NCBI GenBank assembly: GCA_010093685.1
Contig: MU006217.1
Coordinates: 2,270,626-2,334,625, forward strand
Length of the DNA: 64,000 bases
Reading direction: 5' to 3'
DNA from: Ophiobolus disseminans
Taxonomy: Eukaryota > Ascomycota > Dothideomycetes > Pleosporales > Phaeosphaeriaceae
Part shown: positions 22,901 through 34,379 of the stretch, in pieces
Numbering within the stretch: the stretch's first letter is position 1
Layout: every line of letters starts with the position of its first letter
Made by a program: the position numbers and the translations under genes
Notes under the pieces: generated by a model
What the model was told of the DNA's origin: nothing
What the model saw: only the letters and a program-made list of their open reading frames with translations
Database searches by the model: none

Positions 22901-23410
22901 GTACCACGACCCTTCAACCCCGGAACTCGTCTGGCTAGCGATGATGCAGAGGTGTGCAGCTACCCATTGGGCATACATTGCCCTACGTGCTCTACAGGAT
23001 TACGACATTCTATTGCCTTTATGCACAAGCTTTTTGAAGAACCTGGGAAGATCGAGAAGGCTTCCACGGGAAGAGCAATCGACTGGGCAATCATCATAGA
23101 AAGGGACGTATACGTGCCGGTGTCGGCGCAGTGCTACCGCTGTATTCCGTCTAGTAAATACGGTTCCCTCGCAATGTCTCCAGCGGCAGTTATTGAGATA
23201 AGGAAGTATCAAGATGGAGTCATCTATGCAACACATCGAGGCATAGTAGGCATACGTTTATACCACAGGTATGGACCAGGCGAGGAAGATCGACAACATT
23301 ACTTGATATCCACGAACCCTGCTAGGGGCAATGGCAAAACCTTCACCGTCACATACGCTCTACACGTTGCTAAGCGCCTGGCCGCCAGCCAGAAGTGGTG
23401 TATTGGATAA
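19952..23410 (+). pseudogene. HET-domain protein gene, decayed and split by an LTR
   Basis: Heterokaryon-incompatibility-type protein. The start MEHLPLTPSPH is at 19952. One frame runs to about 22175 and carries three in-frame stops: TAA 20360, TGA 21056 and TGA 21221, each explainable by one C-to-T change. HET core: YLAISHVWSYGRGNPSENR, FWIDTLCVPMSSSWARKKAI, RLWTVQEGLLSCRLFV. A single-base shift near 22175 moves the frame to ACLAVLLDMDHRL, FSEFPRMRGVGMGWAPRSFM. At 22486 the solo LTR interrupts GLRVGV; beyond it the frame resumes at 22905 (PRPFNPGTRLASDDAEVC ... LAASQKWCIG) to a stop at 23408-23410. About 1,010 codons without the LTR. Non-functional. Confidence 0.85.
22487..22899 (-). mobile_element. 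Solo LTR, 413 bp, in the HET pseudogene
   Basis: On the minus strand it starts TGTCAGACCTAGC and ends CTGTTCCCACA. The perfect target duplication TGTAC (plus strand) is at 22482-22486 and 22900-22904. It is the same family as the LTR at 34771-34984. A TATATAATC lies near its 3' end. Excision in silico restores the HET reading frame. Confidence 0.88.
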
Positions 23411-24129
23411 GACAAGACACTTTAGAACGACGTGAAACAGTGGTAGAAAATCCTGTGGCCTCTGGAAGCACGCGTCCCATCGGTTGTGGTATATTGGAGG
23501 TTGTACAACGCGGGGCAACGCAGGATACGAGCTTTGATACGATGTAAGACAAATCACTTGGTGTTATATAAGGCCCATGTCCAGCTTTTTGCACCGCTCA
23601 TCAGCTTCGCCAGAGTTTTAACTTCCATTTTCCACTACTATTTTTCATCCGCTAACTAGCCTGCCTCTTCGCTACTAAAGCAATCAAAACATGCAATTGC
23701 GCTAACCGCGACGGCACCTCTCTCCTTCCTATGCGATACTGACTACAGCTTCAAGTGTTTGTACATGGAAGAATACAAATGGGAGTAACAGTGTGTAATG
23801 CCAGCCGCGCATTGCTTCTACAAGGCCGCGACCTTGCTTAAGTTTGATCTGGCAGTGTCTTTCCTAACTTTCCCATGAAGACGGCATTTACACAAGACTC
23901 CGCACAGCACAAATTTGCGGTTGAGTAGCAGGGCGCCACGTCTCAAGCGACATCCGTCAATGAGAGCACGGGTTTAGGATGAGAAATATCAATGCCCGCC
24001 GGAGCTCAGCGAGCAGCACATGAACAACTTCTTGACTTCAAAAGGATGAATGTAGAAAGCATGAGGGTATCATGCACCAGCGCATGTCAGAATGCATTAT
24101 ATATTACATCTACACAACAAGGGAACTCA
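23411..24129. other. Intergenic
   Basis: Convergent 3' regions of the HET pseudogene and the rhodopsin-domain gene. No gene or repeat recognised. Confidence 0.35.
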
Positions 24130-25745
24130 TCACGCCCCCGTCCGCCAAACACCTTTCCCCCGACTCGTCGACCGCCCCGGTCTCCGCCCATCCCCCTCCA
24201 CCTCCTCACTAATCGCCGCCGGCGCCGGTAATCTCGGCTCCCTCGCATCCCGTACCTGTGGCAGCTGCGTCGTAAACGACAAGAACGATGTCGGCGACCT
24301 CATAGGCCACGACGTGGTTACCGGCGACGTAGGCATCGGCGGCAGCGCACTAATCTCCGCATCCGTGATATTCCTCGTCGAGCCCATACTCGATGCCTGC
24401 GAGTTGTGGCCCGTGGTATACCGGCCGAGCTCGATGTCGTCGTCGGAGTACTGGTCATAGATCATGTCCGTCGTTGTGACGGATTCGTGGCGCGCATTTG
24501 GGCGGGGGCTGGATGGCGAGTGCGAGATGTGGATTTCTTTTTGTACTTGGACGCCGCCGTGCATATCAACTGAGACGGAGTTGTGGGGTTCGGAGATGTA
24601 GCCGGTTGTGCTGTGTGAAGTAGTTAAGAAAGATTTCATCTTTCCAAGCGTGCCTTTGCTGGATTTCGAGCCAGCCATAGCGCTGTCTTTTCGGTCTTTT
24701 GAACGTGGTACGCTTCTAGAGCGGGAGAAAGATGTCAGCTTGGCGTGGAAGAAGTGCTTGAAGAACACTTTGAGCGAGGGTGCGTTTGCGCAGAAACATC
24801 CGACGTGTAGTTCGAGCAACGAGGTCAGCATCAGATCCCAGGTCGACCATATGACGTCGTAGGTCTCGTAGAAGGTGCGCCAGCTATAGTAGGCTCGCAG
24901 TCCACCAAGGGCTACTCCGCCGTATCCGATGGCGAAGATGCCAAACAACGCGACCTTTTGGCGCATGGGGATTTGAAGGTTCCAATAGAGGAAGGTAGGT
25001 AGGATAGCCGTGATTAGGTCCTGTATGGCTGAGAGGATGCTAGCAGCGACAACGTCTGCGCCTTCGTCGAAGCAGTGAAATTTGTAGCCTTGTAGTCGCT
25101 TGGTAATATCGACCTGCTCCCAGTACGCTTCGATGGGCTGGCAGCCAACTATAGGGGCAATCGTGAGCGCAATAGTATACGCGACTATCATGCCAATGGT
25201 GATCCATGTCGCCCACCGAAAGAACGTCGAGACTGCACGGGCCGCGAGCCGGCGATAGAAGAGGAGAATGGAGATCTTGATAAGGCCGGACGCTGTGCAA
25301 AACAAGCACTCGAGAGCTAGGACGTATTTCCGTGCGGTTACAATTTTGCGTGAGTTCTTGAGAGGGTCTAAATCCCAGACATGGCGATTGAAGTAGTTTG
25401 CACCGGCTGCGGACTGTCAGCTTGGCTCTGTCGATGTGTGATGTCGAACCTACCTATGGGAAGCATTACTGTTAATGCCATGGTCAAGATCTGAGGTGTG
25501 AGCTGAGTAGAATAACGAGATGCAATTTTACTCACCATGGCAGCTAGCATAATCCAGTCATCCCAACCTGCATTCCGCTGATGTAGAGTTCTGACCCAAA
25601 AGCGAGCAAGGAACAGTGCTAAAGTGATTGGGCCAAGCACACATGCAAGTATTGTCATAGTGTTTGGTCTCGTCTCGGGATCAACCAGGTTGGGTGGCGG
25701 CCAGCTCAAGAACACCTCGAGGGTGGGATGAATTCCTCCAGGCAT
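24130..25745 (-). CDS. Fungal rhodopsin-domain (PTH11-like) seven-helix membrane protein
   Basis: Likely plasma-membrane protein of the fungal rhodopsin-domain/PTH11-like group; ligand unknown. Three exons: 25745-25536, 25490-25454, 25406-24130, with introns of 45 and 47 bp. The joins give WIMLAAM-ILTMALTVMLPI-AGANYFNRHVWDL. Family marks: DDWIMLAA in the second helix region, LFCTASGLIKISILLFYRRL, VGCQPIEAYW, FHCFDEG, then SAIQDLITAILPTFLYW. Seven hydrophobic segments precede a Ser/Pro-rich cytoplasmic tail of about 180 residues. Full length for the family, no stops. It sits alone, with 1.5 kb of upstream intergenic DNA. Confidence 0.85.
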
Positions 25746-27274
25746 CTAGAAAGCTTACCGTAAGGAAATGTCGTGCAAAGAGTAGTTGTGGACAAAATTG
25801 AGATCTCGAAGGCGAACGGGCACGGGAACATGGAATTGCCTGCCATAAGTGCATCGTGGCTTATGGGGGAACCAAGTGCGATCCGGGTGGGGGCAGTTGT
25901 GGTGTAACCGGCATACTTAGCCACGAGGCCGTTTTTTTTTGTTCTGGGAAAAGTAAGTTTCGGTTTCAGCTATTTTGGTCCAAGCAGGGCCGCTCTAGAA
26001 GCACACTCGGTTGGTGTCGACATACGACAAGCCTTTAGATCGGAAGCCACATGCAAGTGCGAAGTGCGAGCTAGTGGCGTCATCAGATAAAGACAACAGG
26101 TGCTTGTTGCCGCAGCGCAAGATCATGCACAATTTGTTTCCAATATTTGATGATTACCTCCAGATCTACCATGTGTAGTGATATCGAAGCATGTTATTCC
26201 TGCAAGCGGCTGATATCGTCAAAATTGCAGGCAGCTCCCAATGTCTTAGGTAACACTTGATCGAAATGTTTGCATGACCCTGACATATGGCCAGAAGACT
26301 TCGAACTCTGTTGTGACGACGGCTGCTCCTCGATGGGACGCGGCGCTCATACTAGTTTGACATGACTCGTGCCATTCGATGCAGCGCAGATACCATGTAG
26401 TGCGAGGTAAAGCCGATGATGCGTGTAGCGGTAGCGAAGAAGGTGCGTTGTCGACCCCATACGCACTGTGATGACTGTTGGTTGCGTTTTGTGTCGAACA
26501 CACACAGGCGCATCTTGGATGCCCGTTAATCTTTGATGGGTTAGCGCACCAGATACACACTAAGCGTGGCTCGGAACGGCCGCCTTGCATACTTGGTCGA
26601 TCAAGTAGGTTTGGTTGAAGGCATGGGTTGCCTACCCTTCATGCCAGTCCCGCTGCACATCAATTGATGGTCGTCGGCAAGTCTAGACGGCATCGAGGCA
26701 CGACTTAAAAAGTCCCATCGTTTGCAAGTTTCTGGCCGCATTTTTCCGTTGAGTAGATTTTTGAGAGAGTTCTTCAGGCCTGTCAAGGATCTTGCCGCAA
26801 CAGCTATCGTTTTGTAGCGATTGCCATGAGTGCGAAAAGAAGTGCCTCCACTTCATGCCCGCAATTCATCCAACGGACCAGTAACGATGAGCAATCTGAA
26901 CTGCAAAAGTAACACAGAGGAAGAAACTCCAACGAATGCGCTGTAGTCCTGACGACTATGGGATGCCATCTTGGGAAGGGCGGTGGTCTTGATAAGCCGG
27001 AAGCACAATATTTCCGCGATGTCAGGTGCGTTCTTATTTTAGCCTCGCGCTAACGTCTAAAGCAGACTAGAGCTCGGCCGAAAGCAAGGTACCATTCCTT
27101 CAACACCAACATTCGAGGAAACCACGGCGTCTTCCCCTCTCTTGTCCGCCCTTGATTATCGATCCTCTCGCACGTAAGGGTCTATCATTGTGACTCAGTA
27201 CGATGAGGTTCATTGCGGCACAGCATGATGGGAGGCCTGGCAGCACGGCAGGATGATGTGGCTAAGAGCAAGAG
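25746..27274. other. Intergenic, 1.5 kb divergent region
   Basis: Upstream of both the rhodopsin-domain gene and the serine hydrolase gene. Short frames only, none with recognisable content. Confidence 0.4.
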
Positions 27275-27286
27275 TATAAAAAAGGG
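27275..27286 (+). promoter_or_regulatory. TATA-like box
   Basis: TATAAAAAAGGG, 135 bp upstream of the ATG at 27410 and followed by a C/A-rich leader. A plausible core promoter for the serine hydrolase gene. Confidence 0.4.
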
Positions 27287-27409
27287 CAGCATAATGCTAC
27301 ATGAGCATCACAATACTTCCGATACTCCATCCTCGTATCGTCCACTGTTTCGAGTCTACGCCAAGATCACACCAATCCTTCACCCCTCACAGCAAAAAAC
27401 AACTTCATC

Positions 27410-28877
27410 ATGTCTCACAGCCCTAACTTCGAGGACACCATCAAGCGAGCTGTCACACCGGGATCGGAGCGTTTGCTTGCGGGTGTGGCACTGGCAGCTG
27501 CAGGCCGTAGTCGAAATGGTAAGCCCCGATCCTTCAGATTGCTTTTTCTCCAAGTTGAAACGCGACAACGTTGGAAGCACAAAAAGCAAAATCGGAAGCG
27601 AACACGGCACTCGTTCAGAACGGCTTTGATTTTCCGCATTCTGCAGCACATGCAGATGCCAAACGGGCGCTAATCCGCACCGGCTTTGCATCGTTCGACA
27701 TCACAACACCACTGACACACTCATCGTAGATGGCGTCGAGAACCCACCAGATTACACGGCCGCATATGGCACGTTGCAGCTGGACCCCAGCTCGCCACCC
27801 GTATCAGTCAAGACAGTCATGTGGCTCGCATCCTGCAACAAACTGGTAACGACCATCGCGGCCCTGCAATGCATTGAACGCGGTCAATTCACTCTCGACG
27901 ACCCCACGGATGTCGAGCGATTGCTACCCGAGTGGAAGGATCCTGAAATCCTGACTGGCTTCACGGAAGATGGCAAGCCGATTCTACAACCTGCAAAAGA
28001 AAAGATGACGCTGCAACAGCTGCTCACACATACGAGTGGGGTGGCGTATGATTTCTTCCATCCACTGCTGATAGCATGGAGGCAGGGTCGAGGAGAAGGC
28101 CCGTTGACGATGCGTACCCCCATCGTCGAAGGCTTTACGCATCCACTCATCGCCGAGCCTGGAGCTGCTTGGATGTATGGGGCTGGGCTTGATCTCGTGG
28201 GGTTGATGGTGGCGCGGGCGAATACGACGACGCTGGAAGCATACATGCGCGAGAATATCTTCGATGTCTTGGGCATGGACGATACGTCATTCCGTCCAAA
28301 GGAGCGCAACAACATGGTTGATCGTTTGATGCCAATCACCACCCGATTGCCATCTGGCGAGTTGGTGGACAGGGTCGAGCCAGATGCGCCGCTGGTAGTG
28401 CCAGTCGAGCCCACAGACGACTTTGGCGGTGGCGGACTCTTTGGCACGGCGGAAGACTTTCTCGAGGTCCTAAAATCGATTCTTCACGGCGATGGCAAAC
28501 TACTAAAGTCAGAAAGCATCGATCTGATGTTCACGCCAGCCCTCTCTGAAGCCCAGCAAGCAACGCTAGACGGCCTCTTGTCGATTCTCATGGCTGCAGC
28601 CATTATGATTCCTGGTGAGCCTGTTCTTGGCACACCCGGTGCTGGCGAGTGGACACACGGCATAGGGGGTTTAATCGGCCTGCACAAGGAGGAGGGTAGC
28701 TTTGAACCTGGGTGGTTGAAATGGGGAGGCGCGCCGAATCTGAAGTGGTGGATCGATCGCAAGGGCGGGACCTGTGGCATCTTCGCGACGCAGTTGTATC
28801 CGGCTGGGGAGTTGAAGCATGCGTTCTTGGGGAAGATGTTTGAAAGGGAGATGGTTGCGCATTTCTCGAAGAAGTAG
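27410..28877 (+). CDS. Class C beta-lactamase-like serine hydrolase (LovD-like)
   Basis: Member of the beta-lactamase/transpeptidase-like family that includes fungal LovD-type acyltransferases and esterases. Exon 1 is 27410-27518 (MSHSPNFEDTIKRAVTPGSE), then a 211-bp intron (27519-27729), then exon 2 to 28877. The join is GRSRN-DGVENPPDYTAAYG. The catalytic SxxK is S-C-N-K in WLASCNKLVTTIAALQ. LLTHTSGVAYDFFHP and WMYGAGLDLVGLMVARA (candidate catalytic Tyr) follow family order. A GTCGIFATQ-like C-terminal strand is also present. The intron is long for this window and could hide a small exon (the usual segment before the AYG motif seems short). No signal peptide, so cytosolic. Substrate unknown. 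Confidence 0.8.
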
Positions 28878-29383
28878 TAAGTTGTGCGCAGCATTATGTG
28901 GCAAGCTTGATAGTGCTTTATTTATTGCGCATGTTCCAATTCGTTCAACGTTCAATCATAATCATGATGATGCAGTATCTCAAGGCATTATCCTGCATAG
29001 TGACGCTGGGCTGCGTATCCGGAACGGCTTACACAGCGTCCAAACGTTGGTGGCGTCTTGATGAACCATGACGTAAGCTAGAAGAGTTGCTCAAGACGTC
29101 GAAAGACGGGCATTGCGCTCAGCATCGGCAACTGAGATTACAATGCGAAGACTCGAAGCTCAACAGATTGCAAATGCTCGGCCGACGGTATGAGTATATC
29201 TAGTAGCTGTGGCCCCCGTCAGAGGGCGGAAAAGTATCCAGGAGCCATTGCTAGCCATCGACGGAGATAACGACAATCGACGTCACTGAAGAACTTTTGC
29301 AGCCGCTATCCGACCGACGAAACACCATATACGGCCGCGTCCGCCCACACGAGGCATTGAAGCCATCCCGAAGAGCCGCGATC
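28878..29383. other. Intergenic, upstream of the MFS gene
   Basis: No gene. Open frame continues upstream of the MFS start Met back to about 29297 after a TTTTGCAG, so an additional 5' exon is possible. Confidence 0.3.
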
Positions 29384-31555
29384 ATGCAGGAGGAAGACTA
29401 TGAAGTGCTACGCAACGAGGCCGACGCGAATCCCGCGGGCTACACACAATGGGACCCGCAAAGGCAGTTTCGCAGCGAATACGCCCAGTTGCACCCAGAC
29501 GACCCGCGATACCAGCAACACGTGCGCGAGCAGGCAGCGCAGTCGTCTGAAGTCGCATCGCCTGCATCACCAACATCCCCAACGAAAGAGGAGGTAGAGG
29601 CGCCGTTGTCGCGACACACGTCCTCGTCTTCGACATCCAGCGAAGCAACCTCCAACTCCACGCACAGCGCCCGCCTCGAAGAAATCCGCACCGCACGCTC
29701 AACGCCCTCACGCAACCGCGCCAACACGGCAACATCGCAGGCTTCGAGCAACAACTTCCTCACCCTGCACCCCACCGAGCGCCACCCCGAGGCCCTGCGC
29801 CGCATCGAGACACACCGCAGCCAGCATGCAGGCACAGTCGGCGCCGGCGAGACGACATCGCGCCTCACGCGCACCATCTCGCGACGCCGCACCGAGAAAC
29901 CGCTGCCGAGCTTGGGCGCAGGGAAGCCGTTTCCACCGCCTCTGCCCGATCGGGAGGAATATGTCGTCGAGTTCGACGGCGTGGACGATCCGCTCCATGC
30001 GCAGAATTGGCCAATGAAGAAGAAGCTCGGCATCGGGGCTATATTGGCTTTCGACGCGCTGTCTGCGACGATGGGCAGCAGCATCTTCTCCGCCGCTACG
30101 GGCCCCGTGTCAAGAGAATTCGGCGTCGCGAATGTGGTTGGCACGCTGGGGACGAGTCTCTTCGTATTTGGATATGCATTTGGGCCGCTGATATGGGCGC
30201 CTTGGTCGGAGTTGTATGGTCGCAAACCGCCGATTGTCATTGCGGCGTTTGGGTTTGCGATTTTCAGCATCGCTGTTGCGGTTGCGAAGGACCTCCAGAC
30301 GATTATGATATGTCGCTTCTTCGCCGGGCTCTTCGGATCATCACCACTCGCCATCGTTGCCGCCGTCTTCGCAGACATGTTCGACAATAAACTGCGCGGC
30401 ATGGCCGTCGCCGTCTTCAGCGCAACAGTATTCATGGGCCCCTTGCTCGCACCGTTCATTGGCGGCTTCATCGTAGAGAGCGAGCTGGGATGGCGCTGGA
30501 CTGAGTATATTAGCGCTTTCATGGGCTTCATCGCCTTTGCGCTGCTGTTCTTCTTCATGGAAGAAACATACCCGCCCGTCGTGCTCATCAACAAAGCATC
30601 TGAGTTACGTCGCAGAACGAAGAATTGGGGCATACACGCTAAGCAAGAGGAAATCGAAGTTGATTTCAAAGAACTCATCGTCAGGAATATCAGCCGTCCG
30701 ATGCGTATTCTTTTCACGGAGCCAATTGTTCTACTCATCACGATATACATGAGCTTCATCTGTACGTCCCACCTCCCCATCCCCCACCTTATTCCTCCTA
30801 CTAACAATTCAGACGGTCTCCTCTACCTCTTCCTCACCGCATACGCCCTCGTCTTCCAAGGCATCTACCACTGGTCCGCCGGCATCTCAGGGCTCGCCTA
30901 CTTCGGCATGGTAGCCGGCGAAGTCATCGCCTTCATCGTCATCATCCTCACCAACCCGCGCTACATCAAGAAACTCGAAGCAAACAACAACGTCCCCGTC
31001 CCCGAGTGGCGGCTGCCGATTAGCATGGTCGGCGGCGTGCTTTTCGCCATCGGCCTGTTCTGGTTCGGATGGTCTGGGTATACGGGGAATGTGCATTGGA
31101 CGGCTCCAGTGTTGAGTGGGTTATTTACGGGGTTTGGGATTTTCAGCATCTTCCTCAGTTTGCTGAACTACATCGTCGACGCATACTTGATGTTCGCCGC
31201 ATCCGCCATCGCAGCAAACACCTTCATGCGCAGCATTTTCGGCGGCGTGTTCCCCCTTTTTGCGACGTTCATGTTCGAGGGCATGGGTGTGCAGTGGGCA
31301 GCTACGTTGTTGGGGTGTGTGGCGCTGGTGCTGGTGCCGATGCCTGTGGTTTTCTATTTGTTTGGAAAGAGGATTAGGGCGAAGAGTAAGTTTGCGCCTG
31401 CGCCGGATATTCAGCTGGATAAGAGGCGGGATGAGGAGGCGAGGCTGGGGGATGGAAGTTCGACGGAGGTAGGTGGGGAGGATGGGAGTAGGGAGAGGAG
31501 TGAGGGAAGCAAGGAGCGTAATGGAGTGGAGGAGGAAAAAAGCAAAGAGCAGTAG
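29384..31555 (+). CDS. MFS transporter, DHA1 (polyamine/drug:H+ antiporter-like)
   Basis: Twelve-helix major facilitator of the fungal DHA1 group (TPO/FLU1-like), expected at the plasma membrane. A hydrophilic N-terminal tail of about 200 residues is followed by DDPLHAQNWPMKKKLGIGAI, the standard entry to helix 1. FGYAFGPLIWAPWSELYGRK carries the MFS signature (G-x-x-x-D/E-R/x-G-R/K-K/R type) after helix 2. One intron, 30762-30812 (51 bp, branch CTAAC), is in frame, but removing it joins MSFIY-GLLYLFLTAY, which fits the family better than reading through. The C-tail is Lys/Glu-rich. The start used is the first ATG (29384). Substrate not predictable from sequence. Confidence 0.88.
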   Translation: MQEEDYEVLRNEADANPAGYTQWDPQRQFRSEYAQLHPDDPRYQQHVREQAAQSSEVASPASPTSPTKEEVEAPLSRHTSSSSTSSEATSNSTHSARLEEIRTARSTPSRNRANTATSQASSNNFLTLHPTERHPEALRRIETHRSQHAGTVGAGETTSRLTRTISRRRTEKPLPSLGAGKPFPPPLPDREEYVVEFDGVDDPLHAQNWPMKKKLGIGAILAFDALSATMGSSIFSAATGPVSREFGVANVVGTLGTSLFVFGYAFGPLIWAPWSELYGRKPPIVIAAFGFAIFSIAVAVAKDLQTIMICRFFAGLFGSSPLAIVAAVFADMFDNKLRGMAVAVFSATVFMGPLLAPFIGGFIVESELGWRWTEYISAFMGFIAFALLFFFMEETYPPVVLINKASELRRRTKNWGIHAKQEEIEVDFKELIVRNISRPMRILFTEPIVLLITIYMSFICTSHLPIPHLIPPTNNSDGLLYLFLTAYALVFQGIYHWSAGISGLAYFGMVAGEVIAFIVIILTNPRYIKKLEANNNVPVPEWRLPISMVGGVLFAIGLFWFGWSGYTGNVHWTAPVLSGLFTGFGIFSIFLSLLNYIVDAYLMFAASAIAANTFMRSIFGGVFPLFATFMFEGMGVQWAATLLGCVALVLVPMPVVFYLFGKRIRAKSKFAPAPDIQLDKRRDEEARLGDGSSTEVGGEDGSRERSEGSKERNGVEEEKSKEQ

Positions 31556-32319
31556 ATGTTGGTGAATTTGAATCCATCGATATCCTAGAACTTCACCTCG
31601 TTCAATCATTCTACCTTCGTGCTTTGGCTTTCATAGCTCATGTATGTCAGACTCGTTTCTCGTCCAATGTTCCAATCACCTCTTCGATTTGGGCGTTTGG
31701 ATAGTCTATGCTAGCGAAAAGGACGAGGTGGCAGTACTCGGGATATGCATGCCGATGTGAGATTCAAAGACTTCGCACCCATGCTTTTTGGTGTCTGATT
31801 AAGGAAAGGAGAGCTCTGGTATGGGGCTCCTCAGAGCTGCACGGTCATGAGGGAGTAGAACGTGTTCGTGCTACCGAAAGGTGAACTTTGTGGATGGATT
31901 TCAAGGATCTGTTTTATGAGGCAAAGATGTGGATTTGATGCTGAGGCGTTTGCTGAGCATGGGATACATTGACCGCATGAAGCATGTCAAGTCGAGAGAC
32001 TGTTGTGCTTCCTGCCAAAATTAAGTTCGCGAGGAAGGTAGGCCGACGCGGGTTACTCAATCGGGAGATGCAACCGTGCCACCAATCATCGGCTGAGGAG
32101 GTCGGAAGAACAATGGTTCAGCGCGCCCCGCAACACCAAGCAGTGACATCACGCGGAGTCTTGATGGCCAAAATTCCAGAGAGGCTCTGCGGGATGATCT
32201 TCGGCATCGGCTAACTTTCCTTCTCGAGGGTAGGACTCCAATATACATATCCCATCGGCCTCCCTCTCTTCGTTCCTCACTCTCCACCTCAAAAGCCGTT
32301 CCCAGGAAACACCGTCAAC
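31556..32319. other. Intergenic between MFS and SDR genes
   Basis: No gene or repeat recognised. Confidence 0.4.
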
Positions 32320-33206
32320 ATGTCTATGTCCATCGAAGAATGCCAAACGCCTCGCCCGGGCTTCCCGAAAGCGGTGCCGGACACTCCAGTCAATGTACTC
32401 CAGCAGTTCAGCATGCAAGGCAAAGTCACAATTGTCACGGGCGCGGCCGAGGGTATTGGTGGCGCAGTCGCAGATGCCATCGCCGAAGCCGGCGGCAACG
32501 TCGCACTGTGGTACAACTCGTACGTCTCCAACAACCTGCACACGTACCCACAACCTACTAACCCGCCGCATACAGCAACGACCAAGCAGTCAAACGCGCC
32601 GAATCCCTCGCCAAGCAGCACGCCGTCAAAACCAAGACCTACAGCGTCAACATCACCGACCCCGAAGCCGTCCGCAAAGCCATCGCACAAGTCGTGTCTG
32701 ACTTCGGCAAACTCGACGTCTTCGTCGCCAACGCCGGAACCGGCGACTCCAAGCCCCTGCTCGAACAATCCCTCGAGTCGTACCGCAACCTCATGGCCAC
32801 AAACGTCGACGGCCCGGTGTACTGCGCGAAATACGCAGGCGAAGTTTTCAAATCCCAGGGCTTCGGCAACCTCATCCTCACCAGCTCCATATCCGCACAC
32901 ATCGTCAACGTGCCCGTGGACCAGCCAATCTACAACGGGTCCAAAGCGTTTGTGTCGCACTTGGGCAAGTCGTTGGCGCGCGAGTGGCGCGAGTTTGCGC
33001 GCGTGAATATTGTTAGTCCGGGGTTCTTTGATACGAAGATGGGCGCTGGGCCACAGGTGATTAATGAGGGGTTGCGCATGATTCCGCTCGGCAGGCAGGG
33101 GAATGTTAAGGAGATTAAGGGATTGTTTTTGTATTTGGCGAGTGATGCGAGTAGTTATATGACGGGGACGGATGCGATTATTGATGGGGGGTATGTGTTG
33201 CCGTAG
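32320..33206 (+). CDS. Short-chain dehydrogenase/reductase (sorbose/xylulose reductase-like)
   Basis: Classical SDR, NAD(P)-dependent. Exon 1 is 32320-32519 and the intron is 32520-32575 (56 bp). The join gives VALWYNS-NDQAVKRAESLA. Seen: cofactor motif TGAAEGIG, NAG motif (ANAGTG), catalytic Ser in LTSSISAHIV, and the YxxxK pair in YNGSK, then the PG motif in VSPGFFDTK. About 276 residues, normal for the family. The N-terminal leader (PGFPKAVPDTPVNVLQQFSM) resembles fungal Sou1/mannitol-dehydrogenase-like reductases, so a sugar or polyol substrate is likely but inferred. Confidence 0.88.
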
Positions 33207-33755
33207 ATCATGGAAGAGATGAATGAGTCGGGCTTGAGGCAGATGAAGAATCAAGGGCTACTTTACCTTCGTAAACGTTCATGTTTCATTCCTGGATACC
33301 GTCAGCTAATTTCGTGCGGATGTGGACATCTGCTTCGGCCTCTCAACGGGTCCGGGTGGGGTCATTCCTTCATTCGGTTGCGCACTAAATACTAACTAAG
33401 AGACAGTCTAGCGAGCTTGACTGGTTCATGCGTTACATGGGGCATTCGCTGCCTCTTGATAAGTCGTGAAAGTCGGAAAAAGACTAAGCTTGACGACTAC
33501 ATCTACGTATGTGAAAGTTATTCTGAATGCTGAAAAGTCTTTCTAGATATACAGGATAGTGTAATACGAGAAATAGAAGTAAACGGCAACCGTCGAGATT
33601 GCTTGAGTATTGAGGGATAACAAGGGGCCCACCCGACGGTACACACACAACCCCAACCGAACACCCAGCTTCTCCTCAGAAACCTCAATCAACTACACCT
33701 AAACCGAGATACTCGACGCTGGATATGTCAACAACTCCCACCCCGCACTATCTAG
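33207..33755. other. Intergenic
   Basis: Nothing recognised; the last 100 bp may contain a diverged first exon of the family copy that follows. Confidence 0.3.
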
Positions 33756-34379
33756 TTGCCGTCCACAATACGTCGTCTCCCGGACGACTCCTTGACTATC
33801 CACCTGCAGAGAGACTATTATCCCCTAGGGTTGTTCTTCAGCCTCACCCAAGCATGTCGACAAATTCGAACCGAATTTCGACCTCTCTATCTCCAGAAAG
33901 TTGTGATCCAGAACCCCCACAACATCGGAAGCTGCATCCAGGTTCTCTACCCGACTGCGGAAGCTCGCATCATGAAACTCTATCGAGGCAACATCATCAT
34001 TGAGTTGCGTCATCAACACTATCTAGTGGACATGCATTCACTCCTTCTACTCTTGGTGAACTGCCCTGACATTCACGCTCCCTTCAAGCATGTCCTGGAT
34101 CATAATGAAGTGGGAGGCTGGACCAAAACCGTTCATGTCTCTGAGCTGAACCACCTGCTCAAATTAACGTCCGATCCTGCAAGCGAAACTTGGAACAGTG
34201 TCCTGTCCCATGTGGACGATATTAAGCTTGACGTTTTTTATGCGGAGCATACTTTGTTTCTCTATACCGACAAGGACATGGTCGACGTTGCGCGAGGTTG
34301 GTGGAGTGAATGTAGGGCAGTCGACATGGGATTAGATGAGCTGGAGTTCGAAGCCTGCGGATATCAGGCGAGACACTAA
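33756..34379 (+). CDS. LRNxIY family protein, copy 5 (N-terminus unclear)
   Basis: Carries the family's LTQACRQIRTEFRPLYLQK and the second module VDMHSLLLLLVNCPDIHAPF, and ends EFEACGYQARH at 34379. The LPxE-LRN exon junction is not visible: the frame opens after CTATCTAG (a possible acceptor, 33749-33755), and the usual LRNxIYxY is replaced by unrelated sequence. Either a 5' exon has diverged or the start has been lost. No stops in the remaining 207 codons. It could be a functional shortened member or a recent pseudogene. Confidence 0.5.
   Translation: MPSTIRRLPDDSLTIHLQRDYYPLGLFFSLTQACRQIRTEFRPLYLQKVVIQNPHNIGSCIQVLYPTAEARIMKLYRGNIIIELRHQHYLVDMHSLLLLLVNCPDIHAPFKHVLDHNEVGGWTKTVHVSELNHLLKLTSDPASETWNSVLSHVDDIKLDVFYAEHTLFLYTDKDMVDVARGWWSECRAVDMGLDELEFEACGYQARH

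Noticed and set aside
22899..23410. Separate hypothetical gene right of the LTR
   Set aside because: The frame continues the HET protein once the solo LTR is removed, so it is not an independent gene.
27884..28447. 187-codon frame antisense to the serine hydrolase
   Set aside because: Shadow of the LovD-like gene.
29440..30807. 455-codon frame antisense to the MFS transporter
   Set aside because: Fully overlaps the well-supported MFS gene on the other strand; no domain of its own. Shadow frame from GC-rich codon use.
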